A stretch of DNA of 64,000 bases, taken from Bactrocera neohumeralis. Lineage: Eukaryota; Arthropoda; Insecta; Diptera; Tephritidae. Numbering within the stretch: position 1 is the stretch's first letter; each line of letters opens with the position of its first letter. The notes under the pieces were generated by a model that made no database searches, had not been told where the DNA came from, and worked only from the letters and a program-made list of their open reading frames with translations. Positions 38,801-49,418 of the stretch are shown in pieces. Both the position numbers and the translations under genes were made by a program. The stretch covers positions 42,430,574 through 42,494,573 of the forward strand of contig NC_065921.1 in NCBI RefSeq assembly GCF_024586455.1. Direction: 5' to 3'.

Positions 38801-39949
38801 TGAGACATTTTCATTTATGATTCCACTCAAATACATAAATACTAAGACTTATGTATGTATATTAAAGTAAATGTAAATATTATATCGAGGCATTGAAGTG
38901 CCACCCTAATGTAAATTTATAGCAGTTGCGTTACAGTTAGAGATTTGTGTTGCAAATTACTTTATAAAAACAGTACAAAACCACACATAATTCACACCTC
39001 AACTTGGAAATCCATACCATTACTAGCATCAATACCAAATAAATAGGTACATATGAGCGTATGTATGTTTATAAATTCCCATATATTATTTTAACATGAG
39101 TACTTATGTATATATATAGTTGCAGCAATTTTGGCATGCATCTCCGGCTAGTTAAACTGGCTCTTGTTTGCTGCTGTTGCCTCGCTTGACTTGGCTTGGC
39201 CGACCATGCGTCCAACGTTCGCTGATTGAGAGATCCTCAATTGTTGCTCAGGTATTGGATTTCCTAGTCGAGCGGCACATCTGTGGTTTTGCTTCACCAA
39301 CATTCACCATGCAACACACGTTGCAATCATGGTGCACCGATAATTTATTTGCATTGTATGCTTTTTACAAAAAAAAGGAATTCTAACTATAAAATTTACG
39401 GCAAACCACACACGCTCTCGCAATTCACACCTTGGACATATTAGTTTCAGTATGACGTGTGTAGTCTTTGCTATTTAAGTGCATACATATATGGTATACT
39501 ATATATGTATATATATAAATACATATATTATAATTTAATTTACCTTTACATTTCGCATGTCGTGAGATTGACTTCTAAGTGTATGACAATTGCAGAGAGA
39601 GAATACTCAATTTCTATTTCAAAAATTGAGAAATGTGTTTCAAAGATCTGACTAGGAAAGCTTATAGGCGGTCTGTTGTGATAAGTTGAAATCCAAAAAA
39701 ACTGGTCTTATAGACCCTCATAAATCGACGAAGCGATTTCAGTATTTCACAAATTTGTTGAGCCGGCTAAAAATTGTCTCAGCTATGTCTTCTCGTTCAC
39801 CTAAGGTAGGACTGCCGAGATGTTTTATTTGAAAAGATGGATAATGGAGGAGAAAGTGTCGCTATAATCAGGTACCCACTTGAGTCTGATAGTGAATTAG
39901 CTCGAGGCATTCCTTAACTAACTTTAAGCGCACAGTTTTAGAGTTTTGC
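38801..39949. other. Unannotated intron DNA
   Basis: TA-rich microsatellite near 39480-39530; otherwise nothing recognised. Confidence 0.45.
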
Positions 39950-40450
39950 ACTAGGGTTGTGCTCTACTGTCGCAGTGAAAGCTCACCTCGCAGAAAGAAG
40001 CTCACTCTCCTTACAGAAAACTCCAACCTTTTCTCCTAGCTCCGACCCATTCGTGAAAAGTCTCACTATGCCTCTTCTCCCTCGACACCAGGATGCACTC
40101 TGCGATGCAATGGTTCAATTGTTTTGGGATAATATTGAAGGAGGAGAGAATTTCAGTGTGACAGCCGGGAATATCCATGCTATGTATAGGATGGTATTAA
40201 GTGCGATTGCTGGTGTAGCCTTCTATCGAGGATAAGCTTCAGGTATTTCTTCTTATCAATAGCTGGAAGGCGTGAGCCTTCGTAAAGAAGTGTGACGTCT
40301 GGGATTTTATACCTCCTGTTGAAAAAAAAAATTTCAGTTTTATTTGGATTGATGGCTACACCGTTTCTATTCACCCAGTTGGATACCAAGTTCAGATACT
40401 CTTCAGTTAGCTCGTTCTCGTCTTTGGTTGGAAACTTTTCTTTAACCATG
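39950..40450 (-). pseudogene. Non-LTR RT relic, same family as 38055-38800
   Basis: Frame 40449-40180 reads NWVNRNGVAINPNKTEIFFF and KKKYLKLILDRRL, matching the conserved GLxxNPxKTE ... YLGxILDxKL section of non-LTR reverse transcriptases. Confidence 0.65.
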
Positions 40451-40564
40451 AGAAGATCTCGTCGGTAATCACAAAAATCGAAAGCAGTGTAGAAAGTACT
40501 TCACCAAACGGGGTGCCCCTGTTAAACTTTCGGAATGTAAACTAAGTATATATGAAGGAATTCA

Positions 40565-41158
40565 GAGCTTGATTTTTGTTCGTCGAGAGAGGACTTCACT
40601 TTTCAATTGCCGACTCAGTCCGAAGTTACAATTGTTGCTTCTCGACGTCGTACCTTCCCTGTGTTTGGATGTATATCTTCGCTACAACGAGATAGTGGCC
40701 AAACTCGATGTTAAGCCCTCAGAGCTTACGAATGTCAAGGACACTGTAGACATGTCTCGTGGCTGGGACAGCTCTTATAGGTGAGCTTTAAGCGCTCATA
40801 AAAGTCATATTTGGTCACATCGTCGCTCTCTTCCGCAAATCAGCGATATGTTGAAGAATTTCATTTTGATGCAGATTGTGGCTAGACGCCCCTCCGCCGA
40901 AGTCAGGAGTCGACGACTGAGTCTTTCTCCCACCACTTATGCCACACCGAACTTGCCCTTCTTTATATGGCCGCTGTAGTAAACGGACCATCTCGCCTCC
41001 GAGGCGCATACCCTTGCTTCGTAGTCCTTATTACGATTGCTGTGGTCGTCATAAAAAGTGAAGTCTATCATCCGAAGCTGTTGTTTCTTTTTCATTGGCA
41101 GTGGTTTCTACGTAGCCGGTCCCAAATCCAGCGCACAACCGCGCTAAGCGAGTAGTAT
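40565..41158 (-). mobile_element. Internally deleted RTE copy
   Basis: 40572-40627 matches the element's RT region around 45370-45422, then jumps directly to its endonuclease end (around 47010-47160), continues with 47440-47660 and ends with the 5' coding start (around 47790-47935). Roughly 1.6 kb is missing at the first junction. Minus orientation, no intact frame. Confidence 0.7.
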
Positions 41159-42068
41159 GAAGTATATAGCGAGCCGGTTCTTTCAAGACCGATCCCCGCT
41201 CGCAGCCGCACCCCTGGTGAACAGACGCTGAAATTAGACTTCAGCGAACCCTAACATCGAATACATCGGAGTGGTCCCGCTCAAGCTTCCTCTCTTTTAA
41301 CCGTGACCCTAGGTTCCACACGAGTTGGCTGTGGAGTCACCTCACTTTTGTCGTCGAAACATCGCACATAAATCTCAAAAATGAAATCATAATAGTTTGT
41401 GCTCTTACCAACATCTTAATCTATCTCCAGCGGCTAAGTTAAAATTTTTCTCAGTGTAAATTTTTTGGCATAATTTATGCCACATTACGACAACCCATTT
41501 GCATTCTAATCTCTTAGTCAAATGTCAGCAACAATTCAAATTCAAATATTTTGACATTTAATGTCTTCGGCAACTTTTCCCAGCAATTACGCCTTAAAGA
41601 CATTCAACAACTTTCTCAGACCAATTGAAATATAGGCAAATCGAGAGTGCATAACAATTAGACGCGTTGGCAAAAAGAAAATAAAACATCGATAAATAAA
41701 TATTATTTTAATTGCATTGATTGAATGTCCAACTGACTGAGTGGCATTCATCGATTTGGCCGGACAAGTGCAGGCTTGGAAAAGATGACAATAATGATAA
41801 TCATACTGGTAATGAACATCGCATTCCCAACGCCCAACAAACACATGAACGAACGATCGACGAACAAATCGATCGCAGAAACTGTGTATGGTCGCATGTA
41901 GGCCTATTAGCCGAAGATAGGAATGTTGTATGCTTTCGAAAGTGGAGGTTACTCATTACACATTCACTTAGACTCCTTACTATTTAGTCTAATTTAGTTA
42001 GGTCTCAATAAAGATATCGTTCAATTTTGGAATTTCAAAAAACAACTAACTGATCTGACAATAAAAAT
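41159..42068. other. Unannotated DNA downstream of the 42-kb gene
   Basis: No coding signal recognised. Confidence 0.45.
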
Positions 42069-42074
42069 TTTATT
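42069..42074 (-). terminator. Poly(A) signal of the 42-kb gene
   Basis: TTTATT on the + strand is AATAAA on the minus strand, about 120 nt beyond the stop codon of the 141-codon ORF; nearly the same distance as in the 13-kb gene. Confidence 0.55.
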
Positions 42075-42192
42075 TACAATTTTTACATAAAATGGATCTT
42101 AGTTCTTTTGCAAAATTACAATGAAGTATATAAACACTACTACTAATGCTATCTATGTATCTTAAGTCCTATAGTGTTTCCACGATTCGAGC

Positions 42193-42618
42193 TCAATCGT
42201 CCATCCTTAATCGTTTCTTACTGTTCTTCTGCGTATTACTTGTCTCCACACCCGCCGTTTCATCGAAATCCTGCGTTTCGTCAGGGTCGTATCTATTATC
42301 TGCCACATCAAAATCCAGACGTCTACTTTTTACTCGCTTCTGATGCGCCAACGGTGACCCTATATATGGTATCAACATGAGGGGAGCTTTCTTCTCGTGT
42401 ATCCTCGGCGTGTCCACTTTTTCCACAGCATTATTCGTTTTGTGCTGTCGTTTTTTGTTCATCTCTTCCAGATTTTCGTCCGCGTCGTATTTGTGTTTTT
42501 CTACATCAAAATTTAAACGTCTTCGTTTTACCCGCTTTTCCTGTCGCAACGGTGATCCTCTGTACGGCATCAACATGAGTTTCCACTTCCTTTTTCTCGG
42601 TGTCCAACTTTCCGACAT
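42193..42618 (-). CDS. Duplicated-motif basic nuclear-type protein, nested gene (main ORF)
   Basis: A 141-codon ORF, ATG with A at -3, family not recognised. It holds two copies of a 26-residue block (residues 14-39 and 80-105, 19 of 26 identical): L-M-L-[M/I]-P-Y-x-G-S-P-L, three variable residues, K-R-V-K-x-R-R-L-[N/D]-F-D-V. Each block starts after a TPR and ends in R-R-L-x-F, a textbook fit to the cyclin-docking RxL consensus, inside a nuclear-localisation-like basic run. TPRK and SPLR fit the full CDK site S/T-P-x-K/R. The C-terminus is KKRLRMDD. A TATA box (42818), TAGteam sites (42916-43208) and a poly(A) signal (42069) frame it as an intronless gene. Another ORF with a conserved N-terminus starts upstream in a different frame (see 42506-42715), so the true N-terminus is uncertain. 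Confidence 0.72.
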   Translation of the reverse strand: MSESWTPRKRKWKLMLMPYRGSPLRQEKRVKRRRLNFDVEKHKYDADENLEEMNKKRQHKTNNAVEKVDTPRIHEKKAPLMLIPYIGSPLAHQKRVKSRRLDFDVADNRYDPDETQDFDETAGVETSNTQKNSKKRLRMDD

Positions 42619-42715
42619 TATTTGCTGCTAACTGTAATAGGTGTGTTGATGTGCCTTTCATGCTGAAGAACCCGTTCAATTCGTTCAAAATTTCATCGAA
42701 TTCGTACAAGTTCAT
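42506..42715 (-). CDS. Upstream overlapping ORF with the family's conserved N-terminal domain
   Basis: A 69-codon ORF whose ATG (A at -3) is the first after the predicted start site, about 110 bp below the TATA box. It opens MNLYEFDEIL and includes NNVGKLDTEKKE. The decayed 49-kb paralogue has the equivalents QLYEFVDFF and NSNVDTEEKK, so this frame has been under coding constraint. It overlaps the 141-codon ORF by 113 nt in another frame; reaching that frame needs a +1 shift. Options: a frameshift that split an ancestral gene, a sequencing indel, a two-ORF mRNA read by leaky scanning, or programmed shifting. A 151-nt intron (GTAAGC at 42782 to TTACAG at 42632) would remove this ATG and leave the 141-codon ORF intact. 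Confidence 0.45.
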   Translation of the reverse strand: MNLYEFDEILNELNGFFSMKGTSTHLLQLAANNVGKLDTEKKEVETHVDAVQRITVATGKAGKTKTFKF

Positions 42716-42817
42716 ATTCCGAAGTTTATATGAGCTTAAAAAGTTTCAAGAATTCTTTCTTGGTACGTGTTTGTCAGCTTACCAACTCTAACTTATTTCC
42801 TCAGAAGTTAGTCACCC

Positions 42818-42825
42818 TTTTTATA
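42818..42825 (-). promoter_or_regulatory. TATA box of the 42-kb gene
   Basis: Minus-strand TATAAAAAGGG, 110 bp before the upstream ATG (42715) and about 207 bp before the ATG at 42618. Spacing and sequence match the 13-kb gene's TATA box. Confidence 0.65.
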
Positions 42826-42915
42826 CTTACAGTTAAGATCGGAACTTAAGTACCCAATTACCTTCATTTGCTAACTGATCTATATACTCGCACCTGTTAA
42901 AAAAATATATCTTTT

Positions 42916-43208
42916 CTACCTGCCAGAAGGTAAATCCCTCTTATAGGTAGATTTCATTACAATGGTATATCCGAAACAGGTATAAAGTATCGGCAATGGT
43001 TGTGAACAGGTATGTTTTGGGTTCTTTCGTAATCTTAAATGAGTTTTCAATTTTATGGGGAATATACTAAGTGATTTCACAATGCTTACCGAGGCTTGAC
43101 CGTTAGATACGGGTTTTCTTTTTCCATCATCAAGGCTTTAGGAATCATTCTTTTACAGTTTTTTGAAGGAACCCCAATACAAATGGGGAATGGTAGGTAG
43201 GCAGGTAG
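42916..43208. promoter_or_regulatory. Cluster of TAGteam (Zelda-type) heptamers upstream of the 42-kb gene
   Basis: Six sites in 293 bp: CTACCTG (CAGGTAG reversed) 42916-42922, TAGGTAG 42944-42950, CAGGTAT 42977-42983 and 43007-43013, TAGGTAG 43194-43200, CAGGTAG 43202-43208. They sit about 90-390 bp above the TATA box. CAGGTAG and TAGGTAG on either strand are expected about once per 4 kb at equal base frequencies; four occur here. In Drosophila such clusters bind Zelda and mark genes switched on at the first zygotic wave (established knowledge). Confidence 0.65.
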
Positions 43209-44719
43209 AACTCTGAACCAACCCGTGTTTCTGCTCAAGTTGGTAAAGATAACAATTTTTATGTGTGTAACCTCTGAATAACAGTCAAGACCTTCCGCGA
43301 AGATATTAAATAGTCGCTTGTTTTTCTACCGCCTGGCATGTCTGTCAATAATAATGTTATCTCTTGGAACTCTTACTAGAGTTCTTATGTCATTCCCTAT
43401 TAGTTTTAGTAGTCTGAATCTGCGGCCAATGTTCCATGCTTTTCACATTTGATTTGGATTTATTCCTCCAAGCCTCAGCTACTTATATCTATAACATGTT
43501 TGTCTTTTAAATTTATACATAATATAGTCAGACTCATATAAATTCCTTCTTTTCCGTTGTCTAGTTGTTGGATGGTGCCTACGCTGTCTGCTTCATCTGC
43601 TTCACAGTTACCTGTAATATCACTAAGTCCTCGAACGCATCGCATGTTAGATCCATTAAGCGATCGAAACATTTTGTACTATCTTTGATGGAACCTTCAA
43701 AGACTTTAGTGATTTCAAAGCTGAATAGAACAAGAAGGCTTTCTTAAATTGTTGTGATCACCGTTTGGAAGATACTGCATTGCTCTGGTAGCCGAATAGC
43801 GATTCTGGTACCTAGTTTTGCTGAAAAGAATCACTTCCCACTCCATTGTCTAGATCTAACTTATACGTACTTATATATGCTTATTCTTGTGTCCCTCTCT
43901 GGAAGGCAAGACAATATTAGGGAATAATAGCGTTTGTTTTGTTAACACAAAAGAAAAGGGTCTGAAATTTTTCGACTGTCCGCAGTATATTCCGTTATTT
44001 TTTAACTTTCAGTGCAGTGGACTCTCCAAAATCCCTTCAAACACTCTTCGGGTTTGTGAAAGCAAAAAATTTTAAAAACTGCTTCGTCGTGTTGCATATT
44101 TTCTAAAGGAGGGTTTCTGACCCATCTCTAGTGGTATCATTGAATATTACTTTACAATTTCAACGTGATCAACAAATGCCAGTTGCCAAAGCACAACTTT
44201 TTCTTGATTCCAATAAATGTAAATGGGCATAATTGCAGCGCTGACAAATTTCGCGCGCAATACTTCGCTGCAATTTTGCTTGCTTCAGCTACCGCATTGC
44301 TGTTGTTATTGTTCATAATTATAGATATTATGTGTTTGTTGTTTTTGTGATTGCTGCCGTTTGCAGTACGTGATTGCAATGTTGTTGCGCTAATTTACAT
44401 AGTGCACTTTGCTGTTATTGTTGTGGCAACATCTTTGGTTTAACTTGTTGCTTTTTAGTTTGTTCCACGCGTAGCAACACCATTTTAATTGCTTCATCAT
44501 TTGTTGCAATGCATATGCTCTGTGCATATGTAATTATGAGCATTATTTTTATCATAGCGGCACGTATCAAGGATTGTGGCAGTGTGGCAGCAATGCAAAT
44601 TATTTGTCCACTCAACTGGTGACTGTGGAAAGGGGATAGTCAAATAGTTAGTAAGTGCACCTCGCTGTAGGGAGCTGGAATGTTATTATTTGCCTCTAAG
44701 TTTTTTCGATAGATGATTT
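43209..44719. other. Unannotated DNA between the TAGteam cluster and the tandem repeats
   Basis: Nothing recognised beyond GTTGTT-type runs near 44300-44450. Confidence 0.45.
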
Positions 44720-44916
44720 TCGTATCCGAATGGTACTGCGGCGCACCTCCAATAATTATTTTACTATTTTTGTGGGTTTAAAAAATTGCTTTGCGGAAAT
44801 CTAGAATTTTTATTAAAAACCTACCTGATCGGCAATTTTGAAAGCAACCATCAGTCGAAATAAAGGTCTCAAGACTTCTTAGAACTCTTCTTCTTCTTAA
44901 TTGGCGTAGACACCGC

Positions 44917-46283
44917 TTACGCGATTATAGCCGAGTTAACAACAGCGCGCCAGTCGTTTCTCCTTTTCGCTACGTGGCGCCAATTGGATATTCCAAGCGT
45001 AGCCAGGTGCTTCTCCACTTGGTCCTTCCAACGGAGTGGAGGTCTTCCTCTTCCTCTGCTTCCCCCGGCGGGTACAGCGTCGAATACTTTCAGAGCTGGA
45101 GTGTTTTCGCCCATTCGGACAACATGACCTAGCCAGCGTAGCCGCTGTCTTTTAATTCGCTGAACTATGTCAATGTCGTCGTATATCTCGTACAGCTCAT
45201 CGTTCCATCGAATGCGATATTCGCCGTGGCCAACGCGCAAAGGACCATAAATCTTTCGCAGAACTTTTCTCTCGAAAACTCGCAACGTCGACTCATCAGT
45301 TGTTGACAACGTCCAAGCCTCTGCACCATATAGCAGGACGGGAATTATGAGCGACTTATAGAGTTTGGCTTTTGTTCGTCGAGAGAGGACTTTACTTTTC
45401 AATTGCCTACTCAGTCCGAAGTAGCACCTGTTGGCAAGAGTTATCCTGCGTTGGATTTCTAGGCTGACATTGTTGGTGGTGTTTACGCTGGTTCCAAGAA
45501 AATAGACGAAATTATCTACGACTTCAAAGTTATGACTGTCAACAGTGACGTGAGAGCCAAGTCGCGAGTGCGACGACTGTTTGTTTGATGACAGGAGATA
45601 TTTCGTCTTGCCCTCGTTCACTGCCAGACCAATTTTCTGTGCTTCCTTGTCCAGCCTGGAGAAAGCAGAACTAACGGCGCGGGTGTTGAGGCAGATGATA
45701 TCAACATCGTCGGCATACGCCAGCAGCTGTACACTCTTATAGAAGATGGTACCTTCTCTGTTTAGTTCTGCAGCTCGTACTATTTTCTCCAGAAGCAGGT
45801 TGAAGAAGTCGCACGATAGGGAGTCGCCTTGTCTGAAACCTCGTTTGGTATCGAACGGCTCGAAGAGGTCCTTCCCGATCCTGACGGAGCTTTTGGTGTT
45901 GCTCAACGTCAGTTTACATAGCCGTATTAGTTTTGCGGGGATACCAAATTCAGACATCGCGGCATAAAGCTGTCGAAAGCAGCTTTGAAATCGACGAAGA
46001 GGTGGTGTGTGTCGATTCTCCTTTCACGGGTCTTTTCCAAGATTTGGCGCATGGTGAATATCTGGTCGGTTGTTGATTTTCCAGGTCTGAAGCCACACTG
46101 ATAAGGTCCAATCAGTTTGTTGACGGTGGGCTTTAATCTTTCACACAATACGCTCGATAGAACCTTATATGCGATGTTGAGGAGGCTAATCCCACGGTAG
46201 TTGGCGCAGATTGTGGGGTCTCCTTTTTTATGGATTGGGCATAGCACACTTAAATTCCAATCGTTGGGCATGTTTTCGTCCAA
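44917..46283 (-). pseudogene. RTE reverse-transcriptase region, two overlapping frames
   Basis: Pieces 46283-45927 (start of the RT domain, motif A FVDFKAAFD) and 45957-44917 (RQGD, YADD catalytic box, thumb and C-terminal region ending VVNSAIIA) belong to one polymerase split by a frame change near 45950. Catalytic aspartates are present in both pieces. It would prime reverse transcription at a nick made by the element's endonuclease. Confidence 0.85.
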
Positions 46284-46989
46284 CTATATTTTACAAAGAA
46301 GCTGATGCATGCTCCTTATCAGTTCTTCGCCGCCGTGTTTGAATAGCTCGGCCGGCAATCCGTCGGCCCCTGCCGCTTTGTTGTTCTTCAGGCGGGCAAT
46401 TGCTATTCGAACTTCTTCATGGTCGGGTAATGGAACGTCTGCTCCATCGTCATCGATTGGGAATCGGGTTCTCCTTCTCCTGGTGTTGTGCGTTCACTGC
46501 CATTTAGCAGGCTGGAGAAGTGTTCCCTCCATAATTTAAGTATACCCTGGGCATCAGTGACTAGATCACCTTTGGGGGTTCTACAAGAGTATGCTCCGGT
46601 CTTGAAACCTTCTGTAAGCCGCCGCATTTTTTCGTAGAATTTTCGAGCATTACCCCTGTCGGCCAGCTTATCAAGCTCTTCATACTCTCGCATTTCGGCC
46701 TCTTTCTTTTTCTGTCTGCAGATGCGTCTCGCTTCCTTCTTCAACTCTCGGTATCTATCCCATCCCGCACGTGTTGTGGTCGATCGTAACGTTGCGAGGT
46801 AGGCAGCCTGTTTTCTCTCCGCTGCGGCGCGGCACTCCTCGTCGTACCAGTTGTTCTTTTGCACTTTCCGAAAACCAAGGGTTTCGGATGCAGCTGTACG
46901 TAAAGAGTTTGAAATGCCGTCCCACAGTTCCCTTATACCGAGTTGTTGACGAGTGCTCTCAGAGAGCAGGAGTGCAAGCCTAGTAGAAA

Positions 46990-47931
46990 ATCGTTCGGCA
47001 GTCTGTTGTGATTACAGCTTTTCGACGTCGAACCTTCCTTGTGTTTGTTGGCGTGCGTTTTTTGCTGCACAGAGGCGAGTGCGAATCTTAGCTGCAACAA
47101 GATAGTGGTCCGAGTCGATGTTTGGACCTCGGAGCGCACGCACATCAAAAACACTGGAGACGTGCCTTCCGTCTATCACAACATGATCGATCTGGTGGTT
47201 TTTCGATCCGGAGACAGCCAGGTAGCTTGATGATTTTTTTTGTGCTGGAATCTAGTACTACAGATAACCATATTTCGGGCCCCGGCGAAGTCGATCAGCC
47301 TCAACCCATTTGGGGATGTTTCGTCGTGGAGGCTGAATTTACCGACTGTAGTGCCAAAGATACCTTCTTTGCCCACCTTGGCGTTAAAGTCGCCAAGCAC
47401 GATTTTGACATCGTGGCGGGGGCATCTCTCATAAGTGCGTTCCAAGCACTCATAAAAGGCATCTTTGGTCACATCGTCCTTCTCATCCGTCGGAGCGTGG
47501 GCGCAGATCAGCGATATGTTGAAGAACCTCGCTTTGATGCGGATTGTGGCTAGACGTTCATTCACCGGAGTGAATGATAGTACTCGGCGATGGAGTCTCT
47601 CTCCCACCACGAATCCCACACCAAACTTGCGCTCCTTTATATGGCCACTGTAGTAAATGTCACAAGGACCTACTCGTCTCTGTCCTTGTCCCGTCCATCG
47701 CATTTCTTGGACGGTGGTGATGTCAGCCTTTGTTTTTACGAGGACATCAACCAGCTGGGCAGCGGCACCTTCCCAATTAAGGGACCGGACATTCCAGGTG
47801 CATGCCCTTAATTCGTAGTCCTTCTTTCGTTTGCCATGGTCGTCATCAAAAGGGGGGTCTCTCATCCGAGGCTGCTGTTGGTTTTTCATTGGGGTGAGCT
47901 TTTTACGTGGCGGGTCCCAAACCCAGCGCAC
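46990..47931 (-). pseudogene. RTE endonuclease domain (exonuclease-endonuclease-phosphatase fold), frame-broken
   Basis: The open part 47931-47176 carries the N-terminal WNVRSLN and the LGDFNAKVG catalytic motif. The distal SDH motif lies further down (near 47105) in another frame, after a break by the T-run at about 47230. Such domains nick target DNA for target-primed reverse transcription. Insect databases often name them craniofacial development protein 2-like. Confidence 0.85.
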
Positions 47932-49010
47932 AACCCTATGCAGGGGTGTTTCGCCTTCTCACTTTAGCTCACCTTCGAACGGATGTTCTTAGGCTACCCA
48001 GAGGATACTTGGTCAAAGACCGGAAGTCGTGAGCTGCTTGAGTCATGTGTAAAAGAATCGTTTCTGGCCACTCCCAAGTGAATGGCGATCAGAGAACTTT
48101 CCTCACTTGCGTGAACTTCTACACATGACCCCATCCTCCCTTCTTAGAACTCGCTTCTAAGTTATTTTGATAAAATATTTTCTAATTCTAACGGTATTTT
48201 GAGCCAGCTCCAAAAATTATTTTGTGAACTTTGAGCAACTGAAAACTTTATTTTTCTAGAACTCTTATTGAGAATCTACTTGATCAACTATTTTGGAAGC
48301 AACAGTAAGGCGGAAAAGGTCTACAAAATTTTGAATTTCTGACCGGAATATAGACTAGACTTTGTGCTAATAATAATCTAATGTATTTCAATAGATAATT
48401 TTTGAATTCTAACTTTAGTTCGGATGCTTTTTGATTCTCAACCGTATTTCGGCCCCGATAACTATTCTACGACTCTGGAAAATATTTCCCAAGAATCCTA
48501 TTGAAGATCCATTTGGTCGATTATACTGAAAATTCGTCGAAAAAAGGCTTTCAAAATCGACTCTTCTGAGAGTGACTAGAATTATGTAATGTATTATTTA
48601 CGACTTTTGAGACTTTTTTTGGAAATGTGTTCTATTATTGAAGATTTACTTGATCGAGAATTTAGGCCATTTTGAATGCCTCCATAGTTTGTAATAAAAA
48701 ACATATGTATACTTTGACTTCATCCCGAAAGTTTCTGGAATTGGAATTTGGGGATTTCGAAAAAATTTCAGAAACAGATTTTCTGGAGTTAATGAATTAA
48801 AATCAAAGTTTTTGTTAAATAAATATATTTTAAAAGATTAAATAACTAATTAAAGTTCTATAAAATTGTGTATAATAAACATATTTAATATTAAATTTTT
48901 AATCTAAAACAATAAATTCTTCTTCATTTGCTTTTAATCTTCACCGTCTCGCATCATAACTCTTAATTTACGTATGCTTCTTTCTCCAATCTATGCCGCT
49001 TCGCATTATA

Positions 49011-49418
49011 CTATACAACTATACATTCTTCTTCTTCCAATCTTAACCGCTTCCCATTAAAATTCTTCAAATTCTTGTAAGGTCCCATTTGTACTTGAAT
49101 TTTCTTCTCCATCATCGAAATCTAACCGCCCGCCTTTCACTCTTCTGTAAACCAGTGGCGACCCTACGTAGGGTATCAACATTAAGAATAATGGTTCATC
49201 TTTCAGATTTGGTGTTTCTATCGCTGATTCTTGAACACTCGTTGCACCTATATATATTTTTGAGTTTCTTGGTCGCGCTTCTCCTCTTCAGTGTCCGAAA
49301 ATGATTCCTGTGGTGGTTTGTCGTCAGACTTCTTCTCTTCAGTATCCACATTTGAGTTTGGGCAAAACTCCTCAACCTTCTGCTTGAAAAAATCCACAAA
49401 TTCGTACAACTGTGCATT
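49011..49418 (-). pseudogene. Frame-broken paralogue of the 42-kb gene
   Basis: Three homologous segments lie in order but in three frames. (1) 49418-49248: NAQLYEFVDFF through NSNVDTEEKK to a stop, matching the N-terminal ORF of the 42-kb locus; the aligned ATG at 49417 is out of frame because of two extra bases after its second codon. (2) About 49185-49111: LMLIPYVGSPL then R-R-V-K-G-G-R-L-D-F-D, one copy of the duplicated block, one residue shorter, with the RxL arginine replaced by glycine. (3) About 49080-49011: a frame ending GKRLRLEEEE, like the KKRLRMDD end of the 42-kb protein. A TATAAG lies at 49533-49538. Same strand and about 6.5 kb away (3.3 kb without the RTE insertion), so tandem duplication is likely. 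No upstream TAGteam cluster was seen. Confidence 0.6.

Larger units (their letters stand above)
44888..48139 (-). mobile_element. Full-length RTE-type non-LTR retrotransposon (CFDP2-like endonuclease + RT)
   Basis: A 3,252-bp insertion flanked by a perfect 13-bp duplication, CTTCTTAGAACTC, at 44875-44887 and 48140-48152. Minus-strand order: about 200-bp leader, endonuclease domain (47931 to about 46990; motifs WNVRSLN, AHAPTDEKDD, LGDFNAKVG and a distal SDH), linker (46864-46403), then reverse transcriptase (46283-44917; FVDFKAAFD, RQGD, LAYADDVD) and the usual C-terminal RRxxRWxGHVxR-type tail. The 3' end is a short AAG-rich repeat with no long poly(A). One long ORF is expected; here it is cut into four pieces, including a shift by the T-run near 47230, so this copy should be dead. 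Length and domain order fit the RTE clade. It is antisense to inv. Confidence 0.88.
44720..48700. repeat. Degenerate tandem repeats split by the RTE insertion
   Basis: A loosely conserved unit (TATTTCGGCCCC-like part, then a TTGAAGATCTACTTGATCGA-like part, then TTTTGGAAGCAACxxTAAG) recurs at about 44720-44870, 48190-48330, 48430-48560 and 48620-48690. The spacing is about 135-240 bp once the 3.25-kb insertion is removed. Noncoding. Confidence 0.5.

Noticed and set aside
42560..42600. A-rich run as a -1 ribosomal slippery site joining the two 42-kb ORFs
   Set aside because: The run has only five A residues, and reaching the main frame needs +1, not -1.
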